A stretch of DNA of 64,000 bases. Origin: Omphiscola glabra. Lineage: Eukaryota; Mollusca; Gastropoda; Lymnaeidae. The notes under the pieces were generated by a model. The model made no database searches. It was not told where the DNA came from and worked only from the letters and a program-made list of their open reading frames with translations. Positions 46,891 to 58,754 of this stretch are shown here, piece after piece; the first letter of the stretch is position 1; the number at the start of each line of letters is the position of its first letter. The translations under genes and the position numbers were made by a program. Where the stretch lies: positions 23,715,003-23,779,002 of the forward strand of contig OZ024806.1 of the NCBI GenBank assembly GCA_964017045.1, given 5' to 3'.

Positions 46891-48789
46891 AAAATGTGTA
46901 AGAAAAATTAATTTAAAAAAAAAAAACTACTCTAAATTTAATTTTTATAAAATTTTTAAAAGTTATTGAAATGTGTGCCTTTAATCGATTACAATTATTG
47001 GAACAAATAAAATATCGCTTTGTTCGATATATATTGATGATCCATAGCACAGGCTCGCAGAAATCGATTATAAATATGGTATTGTTTTGAAAATTGGCCG
47101 CTCCTGATCATAAGCTAAATCTTACTTTTTCTGATTCACAGATATCGGTATCTTTTATTTAATTACATTTTGCAGCTGCAAAAATTGAAAGACTTTTTAA
47201 TAACCCTGTATTAAACTACCTTTTTATCAATATAAATGTCTGTAAATTAAATATACCGGTAGTTCTTGCTAAGAAATAAACATGTGCAATCTGTTTTCAA
47301 ATGATATTGTAAAATAGTATCATGCTTTAAAAAATCATTTTAGCAAACATTTTAATGTAGTAGATTCCATAGATGTATGCTGACATAGATAAAATGAAAA
47401 TTTAAAAATAATAATAATAATAATTTTAAAACAAAAAATTAGGAATTTACCGGTTACATACAAATAGTGGACATTTCATCATAATTATTAAATCGAGTGT
47501 TTCCAATTTTTTTAACACAGTTTCGGGAACAGAGTAAAATGATTTAAAAAATAGTCTTTATTTATTAAATCCCCAATGACTTTTCTCTGTTAATATAATA
47601 ATAATAAACAATCTTCCCCAGCTGTTTGAACTATTTAAAAAAAAAAAAATTTTAAGATGATAATCCAGTAGAAAGAATATAACATATATTTAAACAACGA
47701 ATAAAAAAATCGAGTATTTCGATTATCTTGTAAATGCCATTTTTGGTAGTAGTTAAAAAAAATTATATGGAAATGGTAAAATTATTGTTTTCAAGTATAA
47801 TATCGAAGAGGCAAGTTGTAATGATCTGAAGCAAATTATAGTAGTCTAAATTTCTTAATTAACATTTCAATCAACTGAATATTGAGATTGAGAATTGAAA
47901 CATTAATTTTATACGGAAAAAAATCACACATTAAGAAATATATGAGTCTTTTATAAACAATTCTTGACTTCTGAACAATTATGTCGGTTACATATGATTT
48001 ATAAATAAATACCGATTTTGAAAACGATTTTTTTCTTTTTGACTTTGGTGAAACTTGGAAATATTTTGAAATAAACGTATGTTTTTGGTTTTTCTTTTTC
48101 GTTCAAAATGTAAAACTATTTTAGCATTTCTTTTTTGTGATGGATACCTTTTTGGAAGGAATTCTGTTTTCTTAATTTAAAAAATATTTTGTAGTAAATT
48201 CATTATTTTTATGTAGTTGATCCCAAAAATATTTTAAAATAATAACTTTAAAAATACATTACTTTTCAATTTTAAAAAAAAATTTTGCATACCACACTTA
48301 GTCAAGCAGAGACGTCGCTTGACTTTTTATGGCACCCGTGCTACTTTTCGGTTTTTTCCTTCCCTACCTAGCAGTAAAAGTTAATAATTTAATGTAATTA
48401 CAGCCCAACTTTAAGCCCCTAAAATATACGAGGCCCCATGTAGCTATGTGGGTTGCAGACCTCACACGATGGCTCTTAGGTCAAATGAAACCTAAAATCT
48501 TAACTAGCATCTCTCCCGTTGCTCTACAGTTAAGTGTTTAATGATGCGAAACTAAATTTAACTACGGTATGTAAAAAAAAATGCATTCTTGCATTTTGAA
48601 TTTATCAAAATATTTACGGGGCCTATAAAGTTTTAAGGGGCGAGTGTAAGCTAAGGATTATCTCTCGATAAAAAACATACCCTAAGGGCTCCCAATTGGA
48701 CTGAATTTATTTAATATTGTGCTGGTGGAAGAGTTAGTGATGTCCTGTTATTATCGTTATTTCTAGCGCTTCCCACCCAAATATCTGAA
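46891..48789. other. 1.9-kb AT-rich stretch with no features
   Basis: Very AT-rich, rich in short A and T runs, no frames of note. Only a weak similarity of 48304-48330 (agacgtcgcttgacttttt) to 15472-15500. Confidence 0.55.
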
Positions 48790-49925
48790 ATGTTTACATC
48801 AGTGGCGCTTCATCCCATTTAGGGCCCTGGCCTGCTCCACCCCATTCTTCCATTTGGGATCGATCCATCGCTTTACAACTCCATGTGCGAACCCCAACCT
48901 TTGTAAGCCCTTCTCTAAATCGTCAATCCATCTCAGTCTTGGTCGACCGGTGAGCCGTCTGCCCCTAGGTTTATGCCTGTATATCGTTTTTGTTGCTCCA
49001 GAATCCGACATCCTTTCAATGTGTCCTGCCTAGGGCAGTTTGGCTTTTTTTATATTGTTGTGACTATGGATGGGTATTTGTACAATTGATTTAGCTCTTA
49101 GTTTGTACGGATTCCCAAAACAAAATTGTTTATCATCGGGTCATATATTTAACAGGTTCTCTGCTTTTCTGGTAGGAACCAAGTCTCACTACTGGTCTTG
49201 TGATAGTGGTGTATACTGCCTTCTTTGTTCCCTTAGCGAGATTTTTGCTTCGAAGTAGCTTTTGTAAATTGAAATAAGAACGGTTGCATGCTGTTATTCT
49301 TTCTTGCACCTCCGATTGTATTTCCTCTTGCTTATTTATAGTCACCACTAGATATTTGAAAGTAGCTACCCTCTCAAAGGTGTAGATGTTCATATTGATG
49401 AAGTCATCAGTGCGTATTTCCTGACATTATCATAAATATTGCCTTCGCTTTATTTACATCAAGACCAGCTTTGACCGTCACATCTTCAAGTTCCCTGAAA
49501 GTTTTAATTATATCATCAATGCTGTTTCTACCAAGTAGCGCTATATCGTCTGTGTAGGCCAGGTATTGCAGTGGCTGGCTTTATAAAGTTCCTTATGGTT
49601 GTTCTTTACCACCTCTCAGGTGCTCACACGTATGTTTCTAATGCTTTTTTCTAAAGTGATGTTGAAAATGATACACGGATTTCCTTGTCTGAGGCCCAGA
49701 TTGATTGGGAACTCCCTAAAGTACTCCCTCTGTACTTTGATTCTACTTTTGTAGTTATCCATCGTCATATGTATGAGTCGGGTAAGTTTGTTAAGGACTC
49801 CAAGTTCCAGCACAGCATCGTTCATGTATTTCCTGTCTATGCTATCATAACCTGATTTGTAGTCCAGATATAGTTGGTGTATGTTGATGTATTCTTCGCA
49901 TTTTTCAACAAGACATCTAACAGTA
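48790..49925 (-). mobile_element. Non-LTR retrotransposon reverse transcriptase, frameshifted pseudogene
   Basis: Read on the minus strand the blocks appear in the correct order. Motif A-like LDYKSGYDSIDRKYM is at about 49870-49825 (with its Asp). ELGVLNKLTRLIHMTMDN and NLGLRQGNP follow at 49805-49670, then FNITLEKSIRNIR. The YTDD catalytic box reads AYTDDIALLGR at 49560-49530. Then come YTFERVATFKYL and NLQKLLRSK at 49390-49240, RPVV at about 49180, GHIERM at about 49020, and the tail GRPRLRWIDDLEKGL with a stop at about 48798. At least four frame changes or stops separate these blocks. Both catalytic Asp of YTDD are kept. The endonuclease half is missing. Clade not assigned by eye. Confidence 0.85.
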
Positions 49926-49989
49926 AATATATGAACGTTTGAAATGCCCCTTCACATATTGTCTTAAAGATACATTGAATACAGTGCAT

Positions 49990-50142
49990 GATATCCTCAC
50001 TAGGTAACTCTTGTTACCAGTGAAATATCCGCATCAACAACAGGCACAGAAACATTGCAAATCCCATCTACATTCATAGGAGCCATAATGATCAATAAAT
50101 TGATCGTGGGCCCTTAATAGACAGAAAAAGAAGAAGAAATTT
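49990..50142. mobile_element. Dispersed repeat with palindromic core, copy 1
   Basis: Contains tgatcaataaattgatcgtg, a near-palindrome, then gggcccttaatag and an (AGA)n-like end at 50127-50140. The reverse complement of this whole segment aligns with 57766-57900: same palindrome, same aagggcccacgatc, same gcaatgtttctgtgcct. Length and simple-repeat end suggest a SINE or a short 3' end of a LINE. Confidence 0.7.
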
Positions 50143-50354
50143 AGATTGTGTCTGGCACTGGTCGCCATAATGCCTCCCCCGACGCTTGAAAAATTATTTC
50201 CCCCGATCAAATGAAAGTCTTATCAAAACATTCGAATCATGTATACTCCAAAATGCACCTTTTGATTGTTAAACAATCACACATTTTCTGCTGCCCTACT
50301 TCCCGATAAAAATTACTTGCCATGACAGCCAAATTTGGTGCTGATATATACTGC
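50143..50354. other. Short unique stretch
   Basis: No feature recognised. Confidence 0.5.
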
Positions 50355-50850
50355 CCAGCGGCGTGCCTAGTGTTAGCGCCACCCTAGGTGGGTTAACTTT
50401 TTTGCTACGCTACCTTTCTCGATAGAAACTCTGCAGATGTCCGTAAAATCCCGCCGCTCTATCTAAAGAAAAAATGACACCTGGGAAGACCAAATGTTCG
50501 CCCCCCACACTGCTACGTCACTGACGTGAGTCTTAGATGACAGGGGACAAGATTCATTTTTACACCCCCCTTGCCCCCCCCCTCCCCGCTAATCTCTGAA
50601 ACCTATTATTTTCCTCCATTAACACTATGCCCATTAGATGCCCCCGCTAGTCTGGCGCCCGGGGACATATGTCCCATCTGCCACCCCTTAGCTACGCCTC
50701 TGGCCACTGAAAAACTGGCACTGCCCCCCCGAACGTCAAAAGTGCCCCCTCGGGGGAAAATTTCTGAAAGAAACACTGACTGGCGCCCACGCAGTTCACT
50801 TAGTGGCACCCATAGGTCACTTAGTGGCGCCCACGCAGGTCACTCAGCTG
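50355..50850. mobile_element. Dispersed G/C-tract repeat, copy B (composite)
   Basis: Starts with cagcggcgtgcctagtg, related to the start of 46774-46890. It includes ggcactgccccccc and gtgccccctcggggg at 50718-50760 and ggcgcccacgcagttcact near the right end, where two similar ggcgcccac(g)cag modules stand in tandem. Frames of 96 (+) and 67 (-) codons through it carry Pro-rich artefacts. Probably several nested or recombined copies of one family. Confidence 0.4.
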
Positions 50851-50959
50851 ATTTGTTTTAGTTGAAAATTTCAGCATGTATTTTTTTTTAGGGATAACCC
50901 TCAAATGATATAATTCATTGTTTTGTTAACATATAACATATTAACCTTTAACAGTATAA

Positions 50960-51531
50960 CAGTGGTCGGTAAACTCATTAGTCAAAAGAGCCAAAAAAAT
51001 CATCAGCAGGACGATTAAACAAATTTTGAGAGCCAAATGTCTTATCATGAACCCGTCAAGAGAGATGTTTTTTGGAAGTCGGTTTAAACTAGCTACTAAA
51101 CGTTAAAGAAAACCAGATATTATAATAATATTATTATTTATTGACAAAAATGACAAAACACGCATTAAGCCTTCAATTCGACCAGATATTTTAATTATAA
51201 TTTTATTTGCAAAAACTACAAAACACTCGTATAATGTGAACTCTGACCTTTCATTTAATGTGAACTCTGACCTTTCATTTAATGTGAACTCTGACCTTTC
51301 ATTTAATGTGAACTCTGACCTTACATTTCCTAGGAAAGATTTGGTAGGTCTGGTTTGTATGGCGTTGCTCTTAATTCCAAGAAGGATTCAATTCACTAGT
51401 GAGACGATTTCCCGATCTGCTCTTGGTGTGGTTCATGCTTGAAAGTGATGATTCGCATAAATACGAAGAGCCAAAGAACCACTCTCAGGTCGCTCGTATG
51501 CGGCTCGCGAGCCGCGATTTTCCGACCACAG
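50960..51531. mobile_element. hAT-type non-autonomous element, 572 bp, containing a minisatellite
   Basis: The left end is cagtggtcggtaaactcatt and the right is gccgcgattttccgaccacag; the ends are inverted copies (tggtcgg / ccgacca). Flanks are cagtataa (50952-50959) and acctataa (51532-51539), sharing only the last five bases. Internal agagccaaa and gagccgcga motifs link it to 4624-4823. Positions 51233-51325 hold a 24-bp tandem repeat of nearly four copies (gaactctgacctttcattta), so an array has grown inside the transposon. Confidence 0.7.
51233..51325. repeat. 24-bp repeat inside the hAT element, about 3.8 copies
   Basis: Units gtgaactctgacctttcatt plus taat. The copies are identical until the last. 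Confidence 0.95.
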
Positions 51532-52132
51532 ACCTATAACAATGTGTAATTTATAACACTGACCTATAACAATGTGTCATTTATAACACTGACCTTTAAC
51601 AATGTGTTATTTATAACAATGACCTATAACAATGTGTCATTTATAACACTGACGTATAAAAATGTGTCATTTATAACACTGACCTTTAACAATGTGTCGT
51701 TCATAACACTGACATATAACAATGTGTCATTTATAACAATGACCTTTAACAATGTGTCATTTATAACACTGACCTTTAACAATGTGTTATTTATAACACT
51801 GACCTATAACAATGTGTCATTTATAACACTGACCTTTAACAATGTGTTATTTATAACAATGACCTATAACAATGTGTCATTCATAACACTGACGTATAAC
51901 AATGTGTCATTTATAACACTGACCTTTAACAATGTGTCATTTATAACACTGACCTTTAACAATGTGTCGTTCATAACACTGACATATAACAATGTGTCAT
52001 TTATAACAATGACCTTTAACAATGTGTCATTTATAACACTGATCTATAACAATGTGTCGTTCATAACACTGACATATAACAATGTGTCATTTATAACAAT
52101 GACCTTTAACAATGTGTCATTTATAACGATGT
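51532..52132. repeat. 30-bp minisatellite, 20 copies, abutting the hAT right end
   Basis: The unit has core aacaatgtgtcatttataac and a variable act/aat gacctataac or gacctttaac or gacatataac segment. The array begins at the first base after the hAT terminus. Blocks of variants recur, for example 51691-51750 resembles 51961-52020. Confidence 0.96.
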
Positions 52133-52465
52133 CATTGTATTTGACAAATAGATTTTTTAGTTGACGCTCGTCTCTGAAGCGTGGCATTATTTCGGGGCAT
52201 CGTTTCAATAAAATGACTTCATTCTAAGAATCTACACTACATCAAGTGGTCACTGGGTCTTTATTTTGGAGAGAAATTACGAGAGATTTTATTGAATGGT
52301 AATAAAGGGGCGGGGGGTGGAGAATGCAATCAGTTTTTAAAAAATATAAAATGAGAAAAACAAATTATTGGAAATGCTTTCGCCAACGAACAAACAAAAG
52401 ACAAAAACTAAGTTGTATTAAAAAATAGAATTTTAAATTTTTAAATTTTGTTAGAACTCTCTAAG
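52133..52465. other. Short unique stretch
   Basis: No gene recognised. Confidence 0.5.
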
Positions 52466-54062
52466 TGGCCACTCTTTACAAGGCCACTCTCTACACGGCC
52501 ACACTCTACACGACCACTCTTTCTCTACACGGTCACACTCTACACGACCACTCTTTCTCTACACGGTCACACTCTACACGACCACTCTCTACACGGCCAC
52601 TCCCTACACGGCCACTCTCTACACGGCCACACTCTACACGACCACTCCCTACACGGCCACTCTCTACACGGCCACACTCTACACGACCACTCTCTCTCTA
52701 CACGCTCACACTTTACACGACCACTCCCTACACGGCCACTCCCTACACGGCCACACTCTACACGACCACTCACTACACGACCACTCACTACACGGCCACA
52801 CTCTACACGACCACTCACTACACGGCCACACTCTACACGACCACTCCCTACACGGCCACTCAATACACGGCCACTATCTACACGGTCACTCTCTACACGG
52901 TCACTCTCTCTCTACACGGTCACTCTCTACACGACCACTCTCTACACGGCCACTCTCTACATGGCCACTCAATACACGGCCACTCTCTACACGGCCACTC
53001 TCTACACGGCCACTCTCTACACGCCCACTCCCTACACGGCCACTCCCTACAGAGCCACTCAATACACGGCCACTCAATACACGGCCACTCAATACACGGC
53101 CACTCAATACACGGCCACTCAATACACGGCCACTCAATACACGGCCACTCAATACCTGCCACTCAATACACGGCCACTCAATACACGGCCACTCAATACA
53201 CGGCCACTCAATACACGGCCACTCAATACACGGCCACTCAATACACGGCCACTCAATACACGGCCACTCAATACACGGCCACTCAATACACGGCCACTCA
53301 ATACACGGCCACTCAATACACGGCCACTCAATACACGGCCACTCTATACCTGCCACTCAATACACGGCCACTCAATACACGGCCACTCAATACACGGCCA
53401 CTCAATACACGGCCACTCAATACACGGCCACTCAATACACGGCCACTCAATACACGGCCACTCAATACACGGCCACTCAATACACGGCCACTCAATACAC
53501 GGCCACTCAATACACGGCCACTCAATACACGGCCACTCAATACACGGCCACTCAATACACGGCCACTCAATACACGGCCACTCAATACACGGCCACTCTA
53601 TACCTGCCACTCAATACACGGCCACTCAATACACGGCCACTCAATACACGGCCACTCAATACACGGCCACTCAATACACGGCCACTCTATACCTGCCACT
53701 CAATACACGGCCACTCAATACACGCCCACTCTCTACACGCCCACTCAATACACGGCCACTCTATACCTGCCACTCAATACACGGCCACTCTCTACACGCC
53801 CACTAAATACACGCCCACTCTCTACACGACCACTCTATACCTGCCACTCAATACACGGCCACTCAATACACGCCCACTCCTTACACGCCCACTCCCTACA
53901 CGCCCACTCTCTACACGGCCACTCAATACACGCCCACTCCTTACACGCCAACTCTCTACACGGCCACTCCCTACACGGCCACTCTTTACAGTCCCACTCT
54001 CTGAATGGCTACTCTACACACGCCCACTCTCTACACGCCCACTCTCCACACTTGCACTGTCA
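52466..54062. repeat. 15-bp minisatellite, about 106 copies, with 14-bp marker units
   Basis: The main unit is acggccactcaatac. The left third uses ctctacacg and cacactctacacgacc variants; the middle (53050-53700) is nearly pure; the right third mixes acgcccactc. Six marker units with tacctgcc (at about 53155, 53348, 53602, 53691, 53765 and 53839) are one base short, so the reading frame switches at each. Frames up to 539 codons result from the 15-bp period and are not genes. Confidence 0.97.
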
Positions 54063-54236
54063 TCAGGCCACTACTCGGTTATAAACTATGCAATGATTAT
54101 TGACCAATAATTGAAAACTTCTAAAGAAATTCTACAATTTGTTTCCTGAAGAATATAATAGGATATTGGAGCAAACAGTTGTGAAAACGTAATGCAAACA
54201 AAGAAGTTTGTAACAAATGAGAAATTGTTCATTGCC

Positions 54237-54562
54237 ACCAAGAACAGTGTCAAGGAGCACCAAGAACAGTGTCAATGTACGCCTAGAACCTTGTCAATGC
54301 ACTATAAGAATCGTGTCAATGCACACCAAGGACAGTGTCAATGCTGACCAATTACAGTATCAATGCACACCAAGGACAGTGTCAATTTACACCAAAGACA
54401 GTGTCAATGCACACCAAGAATCGTGTCAATGCACACCAAGGACAGTGTCAATGTACAGCAAAGACAGTGTCAATGCACACCAAGAATCGTGTCAATGCAC
54501 ACCAAGGACAGTGTCAATGCTCACCAATGACAGTGGCGATGTACACAAAAGCGTGTCAATTC
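54237..54562. repeat. 22-bp minisatellite, about 15 copies
   Basis: Units share gtcaatgcacaccaaggaca. The left copies are more diverged. A two-unit pattern (accaagaatcgt then accaaggacagt) recurs. Confidence 0.92.
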
Positions 54563-55046
54563 AAGACGTTCTCTTCTTATTACACCCACCCGCCCCTTTG
54601 TTCTAGCCATTCCCTTACAAATCCAGAACAGCAACATATGTGTGTATTACAATTACAGTCCTAAAACGGTGTGCTACACAGCCTAAATAACGCCACTAAA
54701 CTGAACTGTCCACGGCCCCAACTTCAGGCTTGTTTTGAGCAACAGCTCAGAGAATGTGTACTGTATTTGTGTGATCTTCAGTTGCCTCGGACGGCTGTTT
54801 TTAACCTATGATTTGAAAGAAAAAAACCTGAGTCGTAAATGGACTCTGTTTTTATAAATTTCAGGAGATTTTTAACTTATCATTTTAGATCAGTGGATCA
54901 TTTCATGGATCATTTCATGGATCATGTATTTTAATGTTACACAAGATTTTTACTTTGATGTCTTGGGAATCTTCCCGTGAATTAACATGGACAGAGTAAG
55001 TACTCTTTTTTTTTTACAATGCCTATATGATGATAACGTTGTTCTA
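54563..55046. other. Unique stretch
   Basis: A triple catttcatggat repeat is at about 54895-54925. No gene recognised. Confidence 0.5.
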
Positions 55047-55772
55047 AGCCACGTTGATAAAAGCCACTTTGATATGAGCCACGTTGATAAAAGCCACTTT
55101 GATATAAGCCACGTTGATAAAAGCCACTTTGATATAAGCCACGTTGATAAAAGCCACGTTGATGTAAGCCACGGTGATATAAGCCACTTGATAAAAGCCA
55201 CGTTGATAAAAGCCACGTTGATGTAAGCCACGGTGATATAAGCCACTTGATAAAAGCCACGTTGATATAAGACACGTTGATATAAGCCACGTTGATAAAA
55301 GCCACTTTGATATAAGCCACGTTGATAAAAGCCACTTTGATATAAGCCACGTTGATAAAAGCCACTTTGATATAAGCCACGTTGATAAAAGCCACGGTGA
55401 TATAAGCCACTTGATAAAAGCCACGTTGATAAAAGCCACGTTGATGTAAGCCACGGTGATATAAGCCACTTGATAGAAGCCACGTTGATATAAGACACGT
55501 TGATATAAGCCACGTTGATAAAAGCCACTTTGATATAAGCCACGTTGATAAAAGCCACGTTGATGTAAGCCACGGTGATATAAGCCACTTGATAAAAGCC
55601 ACGTTGATATAAGACACGTTGATATAAGACACGTTGATATAAGCCACGTTGATATAAGATACGTTGATATAAGCCACGTTGATATAAGCCACGTTTATAT
55701 AAGCCACATTGATATAAGCCACGATGATGTAAGCCACGATGATATAAGCCACGTTGATAAAAGCCACGTAGA
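55047..55772. repeat. 15-bp minisatellite, about 48 copies
   Basis: Units gccacgttgataaaa, gccactttgatataa and gccacggtgatataa alternate, with a 14-bp form gccacttgataaaa at intervals that shifts the frame. Larger blocks recur: the order around 55145-55265 reappears near 55395-55480 and 55555-55620. Confidence 0.95.
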
Positions 55773-55841
55773 TATCCCAGAATTATGTGTAGATATCCCG
55801 TGATTATATGTATTAGAAATCCCAGGAGTATATGTATATTC

Positions 55842-56047
55842 AATGTTACTCAGCACTGCACCAGCCGTACCCAATGCTACTCAGCACTGCACCAGCCGTA
55901 CCCAATGCTACTCAGCACTGCACCAGCCGTACCCAATGCTACTCAGCACTGTACCAGCCGTACCCAATGCTACTCAGCACTGCACCAGCCGTACCCAATG
56001 CTACTCTGCACTGTACCAGCCGTCCCTCAGTGTTACTCAGCACTGAA
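55842..56047. repeat. 31-bp minisatellite, about 6.6 copies
   Basis: The unit has core aatgctactcagcactgcac then cagccgtaccc. The last copies are diverged. Confidence 0.94.
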
Positions 56048-56070
56048 AAACGTACCGAAAGTCACCAGAG

Positions 56071-56518
56071 CTAGACACTGGCCATAATAGTATTAGCTCG
56101 TCTGTCGGCTGTAATCTCCTTAATCATCGCATGCGCTAACTGTGAACTTGGCTGTGGGTGCGCAGATGGCTGACGAGACAGTTTCAGCCACGAAATTTTC
56201 TTGTGCAAGGCTTTAAATAGTTTCTTCTTCCGACCAACTGCAAGCCGCCTTCTATGCTCGAGCTCACAATAGTGTATTCTTTTGGGTAAGCGGAGGTCTG
56301 ACTTCCACACATGTCCCGCCCAGTGAAGCTGGTATTGCTTTTAAGTGGTTATAGCTGGGGACATCTAGCTGTTCGAGTAGCTCAGTGTCTGGGAAACATC
56401 GCCTGACATTTGATCTTAATGATCTTTTTTTCTGAGACTTGTCGCATGAAAGTGATTCAAATTTTGTTTTTGAATGGCGAAGCGCAGGGGGCACAGCTTC
56501 CTTGTAATATAACTTCAT
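56071..56518 (-). mobile_element. Non-LTR retrotransposon C-terminal fragment, frameshifted
   Basis: Minus-strand translation gives EAVPPALRHSKTKFESL, LRSNVRRCFPDTELLEQLDV and LKAIPASLGGT in one frame (56518-56300). It continues in another with WKSDLRLPKRIHYCELEHRR and VGRKKKLFKALHKKI (to about 56190). The order (palm-distal region, ELLEQ, an RWAGH-like segment, LPKxxxYxEL, GRxKKxFK) is that of the C-terminal half of endonuclease/reverse transcriptase non-LTR elements. The RWAGH segment itself is destroyed by the frame change. Catalytic motifs are absent. The fragment ends beside the 51-bp array at 56526. Confidence 0.75.
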
Positions 56519-56525
56519 TTTAGTT

Positions 56526-56994
56526 TGAGTGATAATACCTCGCCTGGTCCATACATTCTTAGACAGCCTGCCATAAGTTGCACTAATACCTCGCCTGGTC
56601 CATACATTCTTAGACAGCCTGCCATAAGTTGCACTAATACCTCGCCTGATCCATACATTCTTAGACAGCCTGCCATAAGTTGCACTAATACCTCGCCTGT
56701 TCCATACATTCTTAGACAGCCTGCCATAAGTTGCACTAATACCTCGCCTGGTCCATACATTCTTAGACAGCCTGCCATAAGTTGCACTAATACCTTGCCT
56801 GTTCCATACATTCTTAGACAGCCTGCCATAAGTTGCACTAATACCTCGCCTGGTCCATACATTCTTAGACAGCCTGCCATAAGTTGCACTAATACCTCGC
56901 CTGTTCCATACATTCTTAGACAGCCTGCCATAAGTTGCACTAATACCTCGCCTGTTCCATACATTCTTAGACAGCCTGCCATAAGTTGCATTGG
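56526..56994. repeat. 51-bp minisatellite, 9 copies
   Basis: Units share ccatacattcttagacagcc and tgccataagttgcactaata. The main variable site is cctg(g/t)tcc. 51 is a multiple of three; frames of about 162 codons open on both strands as artefacts. Confidence 0.96.
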
Positions 56995-57765
56995 CTCCTG
57001 CAATAAAAAAAGTTGACCTCGTCAGCGACGGTGCCGCCCTTACCGAATAAGTCGCTGATCACAAGAAATTCGCCATTGGCAACACAACGTTCGACTATTC
57101 AATCACTAAAGATCCGACCATGTCATTCTTGCCGCGACATGTAACCCCCCACCCACCCCAACCCCCAGGTTGGTTGTTATCTCATCAGCCGGTTCCGCCC
57201 AACTTCTAATCTCATTAGGACTACGCTAAAAAAAGCTAATTTGTCCATAGCTAGGACGCCCTAATTAGCCGCGCCAAGGACGCAAACGGACGAGCGTCCA
57301 AGACGCCGAAGTCGTCATTTTGTTTCACAACAGCCCATTGTTTATTTTTCACCAGGCCCCGTGCTGGACTGCAGTGGTCAAGCTTTACGGCAGGTCACGC
57401 CATTTAAAGAAGACTTGTGGACACAGGCAAAGCTATGTGATCGACAATTAGCAATTAGTGAATCGGACTAAGGGCGGGGTGGGAATTCGTTATGGGTCAA
57501 TTATTGATACACGCAAGAGGGTGTGTGCGTGGGGGGGGGGGGTCGGTATTTGTTGCCCCCACAACTTGAGGTGCGAAATGGTGCCGTGTGGGTCACTGTA
57601 CTGTTTGTTGTTGGTAGATTTGCTACAGATGTTCGGTCAGTTTAACGGGTGGGGGGTTAAGCACTTGTGAGCAATGCTCTTTGAATGAGTTTATTCTGCT
57701 GATGGGGGGGGGGGGGGTGAGCGATAGTGCTTGCATATTCTTAATTTGACCCGTCATCTGCATTA
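56995..57765. other. Unique stretch, relatively GC-rich
   Basis: G12 at 57531-57542 and G14 at 57704-57717. A 70-codon + frame has no known match to me. Confidence 0.45.
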
Positions 57766-57965
57766 TTCTTCTTCTATATGTATTAAGGGCCCACGATCGA
57801 TGTATTGATCATTCTGGTTGCTATGTATGTAGAGGGTCTTGCAATGTTTCTGTGCCTATCTGTGCTGAGGATATTTCACTGGCTGCAAGGGCAGCTCTGC
57901 GAGGGTATCATGAACTTGGGTTTGGAAGGCCTGGGGCAAGAGACACTAATGTGTTAAGTGTTGTC
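57766..57965. mobile_element. Dispersed repeat with palindromic core, copy 2 (inverted)
   Basis: Starts ttcttcttctatatgtatta, followed by agggcccacgatc and gatgtattgatcatt. It aligns with the reverse complement of 49990-50142 through gatatttcactgg. Copy 2 extends further right (to about 57965) with ctgcgagggtatcatgaact. Confidence 0.7.
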
Positions 57966-58562
57966 GCCTCAAATTTTACTTTTGGAAGCATATTCCAGTC
58001 CATGATAGCTTTTGGCACCTGCTTGTATTAATTTTAAGATAATCACTTTGATATAATAAGTCTTCATCTTAGATATCATCGCCATCTTCCTTGTCATCAA
58101 ATGCGGTGAACTATTTCTTTTACGATAAATGCCTCATTAAATACTAATAAATTGTAACCATTTTTTGGGGTCATAAATCAGAGCGCCCTTCTACAACCAC
58201 AACCACATCTAAACGACAATTACTCCTACTTGAACATAATGGATCAGAAATTAGATGAAAAAAAATTCCTTCGAATACTTAACACTAGAAGAGGGGCCGC
58301 CTTTGGTGGTATTTACTCTCATTTGATTTAATAATAGTGTTTTATGATTTATGTAAAGTGCGCCGGTTATTCCATTTCATTCGCCCTAAATGTTTCTATG
58401 TTGCCCACCTTGGTCTCGGAATGATCGTTAAAGAATGATACGTTTCACAACGATCACACGTTAAGTAAATCAACATTCAACACAATGTTCTCATGTAATG
58501 ACAAAGTTATATTACGCACCGCACAGGAAAGACGTTGAGTTTAGTGCACCAATAAAAACTTA
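57966..58562. other. Unique AT-rich stretch
   Basis: No feature recognised. Confidence 0.5.
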
Positions 58563-58665
58563 AATGGACTACCATTAGTCACTTCCTTTTTTTGTCACGT
58601 GATACGAGTAAGCCTTCGGTAGCCTATGCTACACATAACACATAACAACAGATAACAGCTGATCA
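58563..58665 (+). mobile_element. Half copy of the fold-back element
   Basis: Matches 18439-18547 from aatggacta, through ttgtcacgtgatac and gctacacataaca, to gataacagctgatca. No opposite arm follows; another dispersed repeat begins a few bases later. Confidence 0.75.
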
Positions 58666-58669
58666 TATA

Positions 58670-58754
58670 TACTGAAAATATACCATTTGGCGCCCCTTTG
58701 CGAGTAGCGCCCGGGGCATGATTCCCCCCCTTGCCCCCCCTCACTACGCCACTG
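58670..58754 (-). mobile_element. Dispersed repeat ending in CAGTGGCGTA (minus), copy
   Basis: On the minus strand it starts cagtggcgtagtgag, then G-rich tracts, then gccccgggcgctactcgc. Related to 63893-64000 (plus) and 28085-28168 (minus). Confidence 0.5.

Noticed and set aside
52448..54084. Open frames of 452 and 539 codons
   Set aside because: They are translations of the 15-bp array; all phases and the opposite strand are also open, and the frame switches at each 14-bp unit.
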